Shown piece by piece: positions 19,387 to 30,571 of a stretch of DNA of 64,000 nt. The stretch is from Coffea arabica. Taxonomy: Eukaryota > Streptophyta > Magnoliopsida > Gentianales > Rubiaceae. Location: NCBI RefSeq assembly GCF_036785885.1, contig NC_092310.1:7998001-8062000 (forward strand), in the 5' to 3' direction. Made by a program: the position numbers and the translations under genes. Below the pieces are notes generated by a model. It saw only the letters and a program-made list of their open reading frames with translations. It searched no databases and was not told where the DNA came from. The first letter of the stretch is position 1, and each line of letters opens with the position of its first letter.

Positions 19387-21717
19387 CTAGCCATTCACCA
19401 CAAATTTCAACATTTGATGGAGTGAAGAAGGTATGGCGCCTGAAGTATGAATCCAAGGTCGTCCGAGAAGAACATTATAAACACTCGAGAAGTCCATGAC
19501 TTGGCACGTAACTTGAAATTGGGCAGGTCCGATTTCCAGCACCAAATCCACTTCCCCCATTGATTCCCTTTTCGCGCCATCAAATCCCCTCACCACAATG
19601 GCAGATGGCCGAAGTTTAGCTTTCTGAAATCCCAACTTAACCAAAGTGTTCCAAGAACAAATATTAAGAGCAGACCCATTGTCTATCAAAATCCTTGGTA
19701 ATAACTTCCCATTACAACGGACTGAGATATACAATGCTTTATTGTGTCCAATCCCATCTGAAGTCAAATCTTCATCAGAAAAAGAAATTTGATTTGAAGC
19801 CATAACATGTTCAACTACATGAATGAATTTATCCACAGGAATATTCTTAGGCACTTGAGCCTTAGTTAGGACCTTGAGTAAAGCTTCTCGATGAAGTTTC
19901 GAGGTCAGAAGCAAATTCAATATAGAAATTTGAGCGGGCAATTTGTCCAATTGCTCGACCACCTTATACTCACTTTTCTTCAACATCTTAAGGAAATTGA
20001 AAGCCTCTTCATCAGTCACAATTGGTCTTGTCGGAACAACATTTTCTTTTGCTTTTGAGGGCTCATCAACTGCGGGTTCCCCTATGATTCTTTCAGATCT
20101 AGTAATGGCGTCCACTTCCCTTCTGGGCACCTTTTCCCCTCCAATTAATAGCGTGGGTTCGCTATAATTCCACGGGACCTCTTGTAGATTAAGAATAGGA
20201 GGCTGCTCAGGCAATTCAAGTACCACAAGCTCCGAAGGCTCACATTCCAAAGGCACCATTTCCAGAATAAACGGATCGGTATTTTTCCTGACTTTATAGG
20301 CCTGCTCCTCTAGTATGAATGGTTCTCCGATGACTCCCATTATCTCGGTTTCGTCTACAATGAATTGTGCAGGTTCCTCAATCTCTTCATTAATAGTAAT
20401 AACTCCCACGGTGTCTTTGTGTGTTGGAAGAGGATTTTTGCTAACATTTGGACCTTGTTCCTCCCTCCTCCTCAGGACTATGTCTTCGGACTCAATCATG
20501 TCTTGAATTTTATACTTAAGCGCCCAGCAATTGGCAGTTGAATGTCCAGGGGCTCCCGAATGATAAGCACAAAATGACTGCGAATCATAACCAATGGAAA
20601 ATCCTTTGGAGTAGGTCTTAGGGGGTACCGTACCAATCTTCCCAGCAGCTTTCAATTGCTCATATAACTGGTCAACAGGCCGACCTAAATTGGTAAAGGT
20701 CCGGTATGGGGTTGGACTTTGGGTGTCACTGGCCTGTTGGTATTGGTAATTTGGGTTAGGGGGTGGCATGGGTCTTGGATTGAAAGGAGGGCGCGGTCTA
20801 ATTTGGAAGTTTGGTGGGAAAATATGAAATGGCGTTGACGGTGTGTTTGGGTAATTTGGTCGAGGACGGGGGTGGTTGATTGTGGTATTGTAGACAGGTC
20901 GAGGGCGTGGTTGGTATAGGTAATGAGGTGAGTAGGTGGGATTTCGTTGGTATGTAGCTCGGGAAGAAAAACCTTGGTTCCAAACAAAGGAAGTTTCCTC
21001 ATCTTTCTTCTTAAACTGAAACTTTTTACTGATGCTGTTTTGGCTTTGCATAGCCTCTAATTGCGACTTTAAGGCTGAAACATTAACAATCTTGCCTGCC
21101 CTTATAAACTCATCATACTCTTCCAATTTGTTGACAATCTCAGCAAAGGAACACCCAGTCATACGGAAAATCTCTTCAAAGTAGGGTGGGTCATGAGCTT
21201 TAATGAACGTGCGAACAATTTCATTTTCGGTCATGGGAGGCTCCACCCTAGCAGCCAGCTTCCTCCATCTTTTCGCATACGTCTTATGGTCCTCCGATGG
21301 TTTCCTCTTGGTTCCCTCCAACGCGGTCCTCGTCGGAGCAAGCTCGCAATTATATTCATACTGCCTCACAAAAGCAGTCGATAAATCCATCCAAGATCTC
21401 ATATCCTCAGGCTTCAAATTGGCGTACCAATCTAAAGCGTCACCTTCCAGACTCTCGAGAAATAAGCGCACAGGCAGGTTCTCATCATCTATTGGTCTCC
21501 CCAGCTTGTTTGCAAACATCCGAAGGTGGGTCTTGGGATTGCCAGTTCCGTCATACTTGGTAAACTTAGGTGCTTTGAAACCCACCGGCAATTGCATATC
21601 CGGAAACAGGCACAGCTCATTGTAGTCTAGACCTCCTTGCTTGCTCAAACCTTGGATTTTCCTTATAAATTTCTCAAACTTATCCAATCTCTTTAGTAAA
21701 TTCTTGTCCACGGGCAC
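19387..21717 (-). CDS. Ogre gag-protease, copy 1
   Basis: 776 open residues. Residues 40-200 are a retrotransposon Gag domain (FTKYDGTGNPKTHL, LEGDALDWY). Residues 250-340 are Pro/Tyr/Arg-rich. A degenerate zinc knuckle CAYHSGAPGHSTANC is at about 383-397. The C-terminus is an aspartic protease with the active site IDNGSALN near 679 and the LLGRPWIH flap/C-terminal motif. It would form the particle shell and cut the polyprotein. The first residues of Gag are in another frame (21724-22198), with the switch at a G7 run on the sense strand. Copy 2 is the same apart from a few substitutions. Confidence 0.9.
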   Translation of the reverse strand: MPVDKNLLKRLDKFEKFIRKIQGLSKQGGLDYNELCLFPDMQLPVGFKAPKFTKYDGTGNPKTHLRMFANKLGRPIDDENLPVRLFLESLEGDALDWYANLKPEDMRSWMDLSTAFVRQYEYNCELAPTRTALEGTKRKPSEDHKTYAKRWRKLAARVEPPMTENEIVRTFIKAHDPPYFEEIFRMTGCSFAEIVNKLEEYDEFIRAGKIVNVSALKSQLEAMQSQNSISKKFQFKKKDEETSFVWNQGFSSRATYQRNPTYSPHYLYQPRPRPVYNTTINHPRPRPNYPNTPSTPFHIFPPNFQIRPRPPFNPRPMPPPNPNYQYQQASDTQSPTPYRTFTNLGRPVDQLYEQLKAAGKIGTVPPKTYSKGFSIGYDSQSFCAYHSGAPGHSTANCWALKYKIQDMIESEDIVLRRREEQGPNVSKNPLPTHKDTVGVITINEEIEEPAQFIVDETEIMGVIGEPFILEEQAYKVRKNTDPFILEMVPLECEPSELVVLELPEQPPILNLQEVPWNYSEPTLLIGGEKVPRREVDAITRSERIIGEPAVDEPSKAKENVVPTRPIVTDEEAFNFLKMLKKSEYKVVEQLDKLPAQISILNLLLTSKLHREALLKVLTKAQVPKNIPVDKFIHVVEHVMASNQISFSDEDLTSDGIGHNKALYISVRCNGKLLPRILIDNGSALNICSWNTLVKLGFQKAKLRPSAIVVRGFDGAKRESMGEVDLVLEIGPAQFQVTCQVMDFSSVYNVLLGRPWIHTSGAIPSSLHQMLKFVVNG

Positions 21718-21723
21718 GGATGA

Positions 21724-22198
21724 CCCCCCCAGCTTCAGCTTTCCCTTGAACGGCGGTATCTAGGGTGAATGGTTCAGCGGTGGAGTAATAATGTGGTCCT
21801 TGTGATTCGAAAGGCATGCTCATAGTAATGGACAGATAATTCTGGGAAATTTGGACATGAGGAGGATTAGTTTGGATGTGAGGTGCATATGTAGGTGGTG
21901 GGCCATGAATGGGATAAGTAAAGGTTTCTTCGGGTGGATTCATAACCTGTGAAGTAACAGAGGTTTGAGCATAAGGCAAGAGTATAGGTTCAGATTGGCC
22001 AGGGGGTAAGGGTTCATGTTGCTGTTCACCGCTAGCACCACCTGTGACCAATTGGTCGATCACGCGCCATTGGGCCATCATCTCAACGCTTAGCTCATTA
22101 AATTGGTTTAGGACTTCGCTCAGTTGAGCTCCCAGATTTGCCAAGTCAGTTGTTGATGTCGTTGCGGGCCTATCAGATGGTTCTGGGTGGGTACTCAT
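21724..22198 (-). pseudogene. Ogre gag N-terminal segment, copy 1
   Basis: It starts at an ATG at 22198 (MSTHPEPSDRPATTS) with a short helical, Leu-rich stretch (LGAQLSEVLNQFNELS) and then Pro/Tyr-rich sequence. It leads into the Gag domain only after a one-base frame change at the C7 run 21724-21730. Both copies share this, so it is either an old one-base insertion or a shift site. Homopolymer error at both positions is less likely but possible. Confidence 0.75.
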
Positions 22199-22654
22199 GT
22201 TTACACTATCTCTTGAAACTCGACTACGCGATTGGGTGATAATGGAGCTTTTTCGAGAAGCTATTTTGAAATTTTACCTGAAAACACGAAATGGCTCGCT
22301 TTTAGATTTAGCCCTGGCTTAGTTTTTCAACAAAAACAAAACAAAAAAAAAAAGAAAAAGACAAGAGTTAGTAGATGTTCCAAAAATTCGGATGCATGTC
22401 CTATCGGGGGGCCCTTTTTGTGCCAAGGGTAGGCCTAGCATGATGCAACACCTTCGAAATGGGACCCGTAACACAAACCTGTTTTTGACAATAATTCCAA
22501 ATGAGTGCAAAAGAAAAATCGCTTTCATTGATAAACTTGCCAATATTTACATCATGTCACGAAGACGATTCCGTACAAGATTGCCAAAACTTCTGAACCT
22601 ATCTAATACAGAGTCCTTTGTTTCCCTAACATATGGAATTCTGACACGTTCAGC
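22199..22654 (-). other. spacer between ORF1 and gag, copy 1
   Basis: No supported frame. It contains an A-rich run at about 22328-22362. The first ~100 bases next to ORF1 were coding in the ancestor, since copy 2 reads on for 36 more residues here. Confidence 0.6.
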
Positions 22655-24049
22655 TTAGTCATATAATTCTCCGCATTTCCTTTTCAGCTCTTGACGCTTT
22701 TCTCGCTCATTTTCATACAATTGCTTGTTTTGTTCCGCCATCCCTTTGTATGCTTCGACGGACTTACTTAATTGCAGAATTTCCTTATCCTTTGCTTCGA
22801 TAATGGCTTTCAACCTTTCCACCTCCTCAGTTGGCTCATCTTGTGTTTCTTGTATGACGGACCTTCTCACCCAGTCTTCGTATTGCGGAGTGGTCAATCC
22901 CCTTTGTTTGAGTTCCGGAATGTACTTGACGCGTTCGTCGTCGGACAACGTTTCCCAGACCTCATTAATAGGGGTCTTCATCGGAATTTCTTTCGGACAT
23001 ATCCCTTTGTCGAAAATGATGATAAATGTAGTCAGATCAACTGCAGGCGGCACATCTTGGACTCGCCCTAATTGTCGGAGAAACCTCCTCGGATTGTATG
23101 CCATGATACCCTGAGTACCCAATAAAGGAACAAACTCGGATGCCTTGGTGCGAAGAACAGGTTTGATACAATTGGTCCAATCCAATACCCATCTAACATT
23201 TTGATTGGTCACATTCGTCAAGAAGTCCACAAACTCGGATGCATTACACGGCAAATTACCGCTATTAATCCTCTTGTGATGTGTGATTACCCAGTTATAT
23301 CCGGACATTGGTAGACTCTCGAGAATAGATGGTCGTCTCATGAAGTGCTCCATCCCCCATACATGTAAGATTAAATTTGAGCCACAAAAGAACTTTCCCC
23401 CTCTCTGACAGGTAGTGCAAGCTACGAAGATATCGGCCAAAATAATTGGAACAATAGAACACTGTTTATCTTTTATTCCTAGAAACAAGTCATACAAGAT
23501 TTTAGTGAGTTTAAAGGCTATCTTTTTGTCTTTCCTAGGGAAAAAATAGGTTCCAGCCATAACCAATTCATACACCCAAACTCTCTTTCGTTCCCATATT
23601 TCCTTGGAAGTAAACGAAAAATCTCCCCGGTGCCTTTCAAAACCATCCCTTAATACGAATCGATCAAATAAGAACTTTACCTCTATATTTTGGTCCGACC
23701 CTTGAATTGCTGATTCCTTTAATCCGGTGAAACGACAAAATTCGACCTTGTTAGACACTAGTGGAAATATCACGGCAGTTCCCTGAATTGGCAAATTAAG
23801 AAATCCGGCGACCTCCTCAATTGTTATGGTCATTTCCTTTTTCCCAAGTCTAAAGGCGGAACAAGTGGAATCCCACAAATGCACCAAGGTCTCTACCAAA
23901 TAGCCATCGGACTTAATATCCTTGAAATCCCCAACGGGTCCTAATCGAGCGGCTACTTGGTTGATTTCACTAGGTGAAAGGAATGTGGGCCACCTTTGTA
24001 CCTCCGACGGTACTACCAACATCTGTTGGACTTGGCGAGGACTTTCCAT
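22655..24049 (-). pseudogene. Ogre ORF1 (plant-mobile-domain-like), copy 1, truncated by nonsense codon
   Basis: 464 residues. The N-terminal half has HLWDSTCSAFRLGKKEMTI and the EVAGFLNLPIQG motif, a pattern resembling the plant mobile domain (aminotransferase-like family, PF10536). The C-terminal ~70 residues form a coiled coil (EEVERLKAIIEAKDKEILQL). ORF1 upstream of gag is diagnostic for Ogre elements; its function is unknown. Copy 2 continues to 500 residues. Here a C-to-T type change gives TAG/TAA at 22655, removing the last 36 residues. Confidence 0.85.
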
Positions 24050-25293
24050 CTAGGAACAAAAACCGGTGTCAAATACCTTACCTACGGGTCCCACTTCTCT
24101 GGTTAAACATGAATTTAAACGTGCAATTCCCAAGATAGGATTAAATACCCACGGGAATATAGGGTTGGCTTATCCCTAATGTGGGATTCCCTAAATGGCA
24201 TTTCCTTTCTATGGTTTATGCGTGATGCCAGTTTATTAAAGCAGTAAAATATGCAATTTGAAATGAAACATGACCTAAATGACCTTTCATTTGCCAGGGT
24301 AAGCCTAAAATGATATGACACTATTAATTTATGAACGAAATATACCAAAACTTCTTAAACGTGCAATATCCTATCTACACGGGTAGGCTTCTAAAAGAAG
24401 GTCATGCCAGACCTCTTATTTGCTAGGGTTTGTGAATGCAATGGGGACACAAAACCAAGAAAAGTTAGTTCAGTCAGATAAATACACATAACACATTGTA
24501 GCAACGAAATCAACACAAAGAAATAAAGCAATAAAAAGGAGAAAGGGGTTGGACCCCTCCCCTCGTGAATAGTGTCCCTAATAGGGTAAGGCAGACGCTA
24601 TCCTAGGTAAAACTATCATGGATGCATGAGGTTAGGGCTCACTAATGCATCTAGACTCGATAGGTTTTAGGTCCCTGAGCCTTCAGACTTAGAAACCAAA
24701 GGTCATCAATCTCAAGGTTCTTTGTCGGTGGCTCGAGCGATTCCCCAGACATTGCTACGCACACGTCGTGTCACGGCCACATGTTTGAGTGAATCTATCA
24801 AAAATCCTCAATTTTCGACTAAAAGTTAAAGGCTATTAACCCAAAACTTAAAGCGGAAGATTAAGTGACCCCTCGGATCGTGCTACGCACACGTCGTGTC
24901 ACGATTACACGTCCAAGTGGGTCGCCTAAAATCCAAACAGAGCGGAGTGGCGTGACAAGCCACTAAAAGAAAAAATAAATGGGGGGTGAAAAAATTAAAG
25001 CGTATGCACGTATGCTAGTGCTCGTTTGGAGGGGAGGGATCGAGGACCAACGCGAGACTCTAGGGTAATGTCCCCCCACCCAAATGCAATGCAAAGCGCG
25101 AGATAAAATAAGTACAACATACATCCAATCAACCAATCATACATACGTGAGTGAGGGAATACTTTGATACGCGCGCGCGTGGCAAAAAGTCCTAAAATGG
25201 AAAATGCAACCCTAATATCCAAATGCTATGCATAAGAAAGGTAGAAAAAAGGAAAAGAATAGCTAAATCGAATGCTTGGACCCACTTAGGAAT
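24050..25293 (-). other. Ogre 5' leader between PBS and ORF1, copy 1
   Basis: Non-coding. It holds an exact 23-bp duplicate, TGCTACGCACACGTCGTGTC plus ACG, at 24753-24775 and 24881-24903, and a 12-bp perfect palindrome ACGCGCGCGCGT at 25169-25180 about 115 nt from the PBS. Such palindromes in retroelement leaders can serve in RNA dimerisation or packaging; here that is inference. Confidence 0.7.
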
Positions 25294-25311
25294 TTCTCAA
25301 TGGAGTCGCCA
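25294..25311 (-). other. primer binding site, Ogre copy 1
   Basis: Minus strand: TGGCGACTCCATTGAGAA, starting three bases inside the LTR end. The first ten bases fit the tRNA-Arg-type primer site described for Ogre elements. Copy 2 reads TGGCGACTCCATTGGGAA, so copy 1 carries one substitution. Confidence 0.75.
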
Positions 25312-25314
25312 AGT

Positions 25315-28300
25315 TGTCGCGCCCCACTTTTTGAATGGAGTGAGTGTGGAAGTAGTGTGTGGTATGTGTATGTGAACGTGTGTGAAAGTAAAAAAAAAAG
25401 CCGTGGGATTGTGAAATGCGGCGGTTTGGCCAAACAAAGGGTTTTAGATAAAAACGGAGTCGCCATTTGGTATAGAGTTAGGGTGTACCAAGTCACCCAA
25501 AAAGTGATTTTTTGGAAAGAAAAGTAAAAACCCTTTTTAAAGAATTTTTTAGGTCTACGTAACTAAAGAAAAGGAATCGGGGGTCACATTTGATAAGGGA
25601 GAAGGCAAAGGCAAAGCCTAAGGCACTCCCTTACCCTAGTCAAAGCTAGTTGCATGACTTAGCCCCACTTTTCCTAATTCTTCTACCCAAAATATGCATT
25701 GCATGTTGGATGTAACTAATGGATATGAAAAAAATGCAATCCTAAATTTAAAATGTCTCTTATGAGGATTTTTGGTCCCAACCACATGAATTGTGATGGC
25801 CAGTAAGGAAAGCCCTCATAGAGGTCATGAATAATGCAAATGAAGACTCAAGTATGAGTGTAAGTGTGCAAATGTAAGAAAAATGCATGTGTGCAAATGT
25901 AAGAAAAGTGCATGTGTGCCAATTGAGAAAATGAAAGTGTTTGTGTGCAAGTGGATGAAAATATGGTAGTAGATACATATAAGTGCAATTTGGTGCAATT
26001 TGTGAGGTAAAAAATAAATAAAAGAAAAAGAATGTGCAAACATGGCATGTGGATTGCGAAAAATATAAGTAGTGAGAAAATGTGGATAAAAAAAGTGAGG
26101 AGGTGATATGATAGAAATGAAAGTGTATGAACCTAGAGGAATGCATCAAGTCGGGTACGGGAATGACTCCTAACTTCACGACTTTAATTTTCCCTTTGAT
26201 TAGAAGGAAGGACTAGCGTGCTAAGGCTATTTTGTAGCCACACTCGCTCGTTTCCCTTATCGAAAAGGGACTCTCAAGCAAATGTACCCTATAACTAGCA
26301 TGAGGATGCAAAGACCTAAGATGAAGGGGTAAGGATTGGAGGAGCACGCCAAATGCTAAAAAATTAAGAAAAATGCATGGAATGTAGTGAAACATACAAA
26401 AAATGCACTAGCGAGAGGGACGGGCCTAATGGATCTAGCATTGGACTAGCCCTTCACTAAATGCTTTATCACAAGCGTTGGACTTGTGAGGATCAAAAGG
26501 GAGGACTATGACTAGCATTGGACTAGCCATGGTATACGCATTCATCCATCACATTCATCTATGACTATAGAAAGCAAGTAGACATGCCAATCACCTATAA
26601 ACACATAGCACAAAACACTTAGCATGCTCGACTAGATGCAAGAGCCTAATAAAGCAAATTAACACGTAGCAACAAAAGCAAGCAATCAAGCTAATGAACC
26701 TATTACATTTGCTAACTAAAACAAAAGGGGAAGAGGAAAAATGGACAAAATTGCTCTCCAAACCCTATCTATTACAAGCCAAGAGGTGTACACATACCCC
26801 ATAAAAGAATAACTTAATAAAAGCAAAAGTAAATGAAATAAGTGAGAGGAATTAAAGAAAGGCAAGGAAAGCAAAGTAGACATGCAATTCTCACTTAGCA
26901 CGTTGGATCACATAGGAGAGAGACAAAAAAAAGGATAAAAGAAATTATACCTCCCCGTTTATGATGTTAGTAAAGTAAACACGACTTAACTTGGGCTAAA
27001 GTCACCAAAGAAAGGGATAACTTGGGCTAAAAACCATCAAAACAAAGAATGAATGCACCAATTTAGTGGTAAAATGTAAATAAGCCAATTTGAATCCACA
27101 AAATCATCGAATCCTTCTTCAATTACAACTTAAAAATGATCGAATAATGCATAATTTCCAAGCAAAACTGAATCATTGATCAAATTTCTCAAATAGCAAA
27201 ATGACTAAAGACCCAATAGCAACCATTAATCAATCAACCAAGGCCAATTGAAACATTTTAGGAACTTTAAAGGTCCAAGAGCAAGAAAAGGTCAAGTAAT
27301 GGCTCAAATTACAATTATTCTAAGACCTATTTGCAAGAAATTAGAACCTAATTGGGTCTTTGTAGCATTGCTGCAAAATGACAGGGACCAAATTGATTAG
27401 TTTTTCCAATTTTCTCGGTCATAGTGGCATAAGGGGAAACTTGAGGGGTTAAAATGCAAATTGCGAAACCTTTTGCATGCATGCAACGAAAGAAGCATTC
27501 ATCTGCAATTTTTCAACCATGTTTCCGGCAATTCTTGTGTTCATTCTAATGCCATCTTTCCATCCAAACCAAGCTAATATTTTTAACCCAACATCAAAGC
27601 CTCGATTCCAAAACAATGAATTCACAAAAATCAACGTCCAAAACAAACCAAGAGAGAAAAAGAGACGCGTAGGAATGGGAGCATGCGATTTTTCTGGAAA
27701 ATTTACTGCTGTTGCTTCCTTGAACAGCAATACATCAGTTTTTTTTTTTTTTTTTTTTACAAAACACGCTCAGGCCATCTAAAAATGATGAAATGTGCGC
27801 TGCATATTGAACAAAAAGAAAACAACAAGCAATGGACAAACACAGCATCCGAAATATGCATTTGTCTCTACCTCACTACAAGTGCAACCATAAGAAAAAA
27901 AAAACAGCAAAAGCAACGTGAGGACTTGCGGCAAGCTGATATTCATTTCCAGCAAGCATCGAATTATGATTCAAGTGTTTCAGACCCCAAACATACAAAC
28001 CCAACACTTCTTATCCAATTCCTCTTTCCAACATAAGATCAAACAGCAAATTGGATGACCGAAACTTTGGTTGTGGGCTGTTACAGGACGAAAGCAAAGC
28101 AGCAAAACATGACAAAGAAATGCAGCTTTTTGGCCCTAAATATACAGCCTGGCTCGAAGATTTTTCAGACAAAAATCATAGTTTGAAACCAAACAACAAG
28201 GTACCACTCTTCGACACCCAAACAAGTAACGAAAGACAAACATTTTCCTGAAGTTTTCATGCACATGTTGCGAGAAAAACTACTGCAACAGAAAGAAAAA

Positions 28301-30087
28301 ACACTTGCTGTAATTTTCTCATTTCAACTGAGACCCACGGACATGAATCAAAGCAAACCAAAACAAACACAAGTGCAAAGACCTCAGGACCATGTTGTTA
28401 ACATCGATCAAATGCTATTGTTTATCCTAAATGCAGTCTTCATAGCATATATTGTTCATGTTATCTCAGATAAGCAACAAACAATAGCAAGAAAGTCTAA
28501 CCAACTACCACTTCAACGACCCAAAAGAAAAGAAAAGGACCCTTCCAAGCTGCTGCAACATGCCAAGAGACTTCAGCTTGTTGCAGCAGATTTTTAGGCA
28601 CAATTCTTAAGCACAAAACATTCTAGAAACAGGCGAAAAGACTCATAAAAAATCCTTACTAGTTTTGAACATAGAATTCTTTGACTTAAACACAAAATCA
28701 GAAAGGATGCGCATACAAAGCTAGGAAATAAAAATTCTGCAACTTTCTCGTGCATCCAAAATTTGTTTGTGCAAAGTGAAACCTATCCAAACGCTATGCA
28801 TTAACTTATTTCCATCAGATTCATAAGTTCACACAGATAAAAAAAAAACAGCAGAGATGCTAGGGAAGGGACTTGTGATGAACGTTCATGATATACCACA
28901 CCTGGGTTTCTGTCTCTCAAAACCCAGCCCAAGCTAAAAGATTCTAAGCACAAAAACAAGCAAAGCTGCAAACTTTCTGCAATTTTTGTTCGGCCAAAAC
29001 ACAATCATACAGTAAAATTCAAATGAGACCTACTGATTCATCACATAGACTCCAAACATCACAACTTTATCAGCAAAGAACCATCAACTAATCACAGAAG
29101 CAAAGACAGAAGCAAATAACGATAAAGAAAACAGATTTCTACCATAAAAGATAAGGATCTTACCTTAAATACGAAATGAAGCGTGGGATGACTAAAAAAA
29201 AGGCCGAGATGGTTTCTGCCGGATCTTCAAAGGAACGTCAACGGAACAACGATGATAAGGATCTGTCACCTTCTTGCAACCCCAAACTCTTTTCCACCTC
29301 ACCCGTAACTTCTTTTCCCAGCCGCCAAGCTTTTTCCTTTCGGCCAAAGGTTTTGCAACTGCCTACCTCTCGCTCTCTCCCTTTCGGTCTCTTTCTAAAC
29401 CTCAAATTCTGGTTTTCCTTCTATCTCAGACCCACTCTCAAAGCTTGCTTTTTTTTTTTTTTTTTTGCTCACTTGACTGCAACTCTGAGCTTTTCTTTTC
29501 CTCTTTTTCCTCTCTCAGCCGCCACAAAACCTCCCTTGGTTTCCCTTTTTTTTTTCTCCTAAAAATCCAGTCGTCCCTTTTATATCAGGCTCCCCACCCT
29601 AAAACCTCATCTTGATGGTTCATAAACAGCTTCAGGTCACCGTTTCTCTCTCAGCCATTGGATTAGCCACAACTTCTGAATTGTTTTCTTGGCTTGTCGA
29701 TGAAAGCTAGGTGTAACAGTACTAACATGATCGAAGGGAGCTAAAAGAAACAAGGAAAATAGCTGAAAATATGCGGCTGCAAACCTGCGACTTTATTTTC
29801 TATTGATACGATATCAAGGAGAAGCAGCGAGTGTGCCCAGCGTTTTTTTTTATTATTTTTTTATGCTAAAAAGTCTTATAAATAAAATAAAATAAAATAA
29901 AACAAATAACTAAAAGAGTAAAAATGAATACAAAATAAAAATGATAAATAATAATAATCTAAAAAAAAACTAAAGTGCTATACAAATTATAAAAGTCTAA
30001 GAACTAGAAATTATGGAATTAAGAGAATTATTACTAAAAATAGAAACAAAGTTAGGATAAAAATTATTTTAAAATTTGGTGTCTACA
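25315..30087 (-). repeat. Ogre-like LTR 3 (shared middle LTR)
   Basis: 4,773 bp with intact TG...CA ends. It is at once the 5' LTR of copy 1 (PBS on its left) and the 3' LTR of copy 2 (polypurine tract on its right), with no target duplication of its own on either side. That places it as a recombination product rather than the end of an independent insertion. Its TATA box is at 29576-29584 (minus). It has a T run at about 27739-27758 and no supported coding frame. Confidence 0.93.
29576..29584 (-). promoter_or_regulatory. TATA box of LTR 3
   Basis: TATAAAAGG on the minus strand, identical in context to LTRs 1 and 4. It would drive transcription of copy 1. Confidence 0.7.
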
Positions 30088-30104
30088 GTTTGCCCCTCTT
30101 TGTC
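30088..30104 (-). other. polypurine tract, Ogre copy 2
   Basis: Same GACAAAGAGGGGCAAAC sequence adjoining TGTAGACACC as in copy 1. Confidence 0.75.
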
Positions 30105-30173
30105 TGAGTTTTGGAAAAATTTGAGACAAAGAAGTGGACACCAAATACTTACCTGCATTACTAAACATGAGAA

Positions 30174-30571
30174 GGTCAGTGGGATAAATACCCGAGCCTG
30201 CTTTCCCTGTTGGTTAGTGGGACGAATACCCGAGCCTGCTTTCGATCGGTCACTTGGATCAATAGTTGGTCAGTGTGATCAACACCCGAGCCTGCCTTCG
30301 ATCGGTCATTTGGTCAGTGGGATCAACACCCAAGCTTGCCTTCGATCGGTCATTTGGTTCAATAATTGGTCAGTGGGATCAACACCCGAGCCTGCTTTCG
30401 ATCGGTCACTTGGTCAGTGGGATCAACACCCAAGCCTGCCTTCGATCGGTCATTTGGTCAGTAATTGGTCAGTAATTGGTCAGTGGGATCAACACCCGAG
30501 CCTGCCTTCGATCGGTCGCTTGGATCAATAATTGGTCAGTGGGATCGACACCCGAGCCTGCCTTTGATTGG
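30174..30571. repeat. eight-unit 3' UTR repeat array, Ogre copy 2
   Basis: Same unit as in copy 1, also eight units, but in a different order. A 44-bp unit is present after unit 3 that copy 1 lacks, and the copy 1 unit with AATATCAACACCCGAACTTG is missing. This shows unit gain and loss since the two internal regions separated. Confidence 0.9.

Noticed and set aside
19943-21625. Several plus-strand open frames opposite Ogre gag-protease (and the same at 36876-38558)
   Set aside because: They mirror the real minus-strand coding frame and have no recognisable domain.
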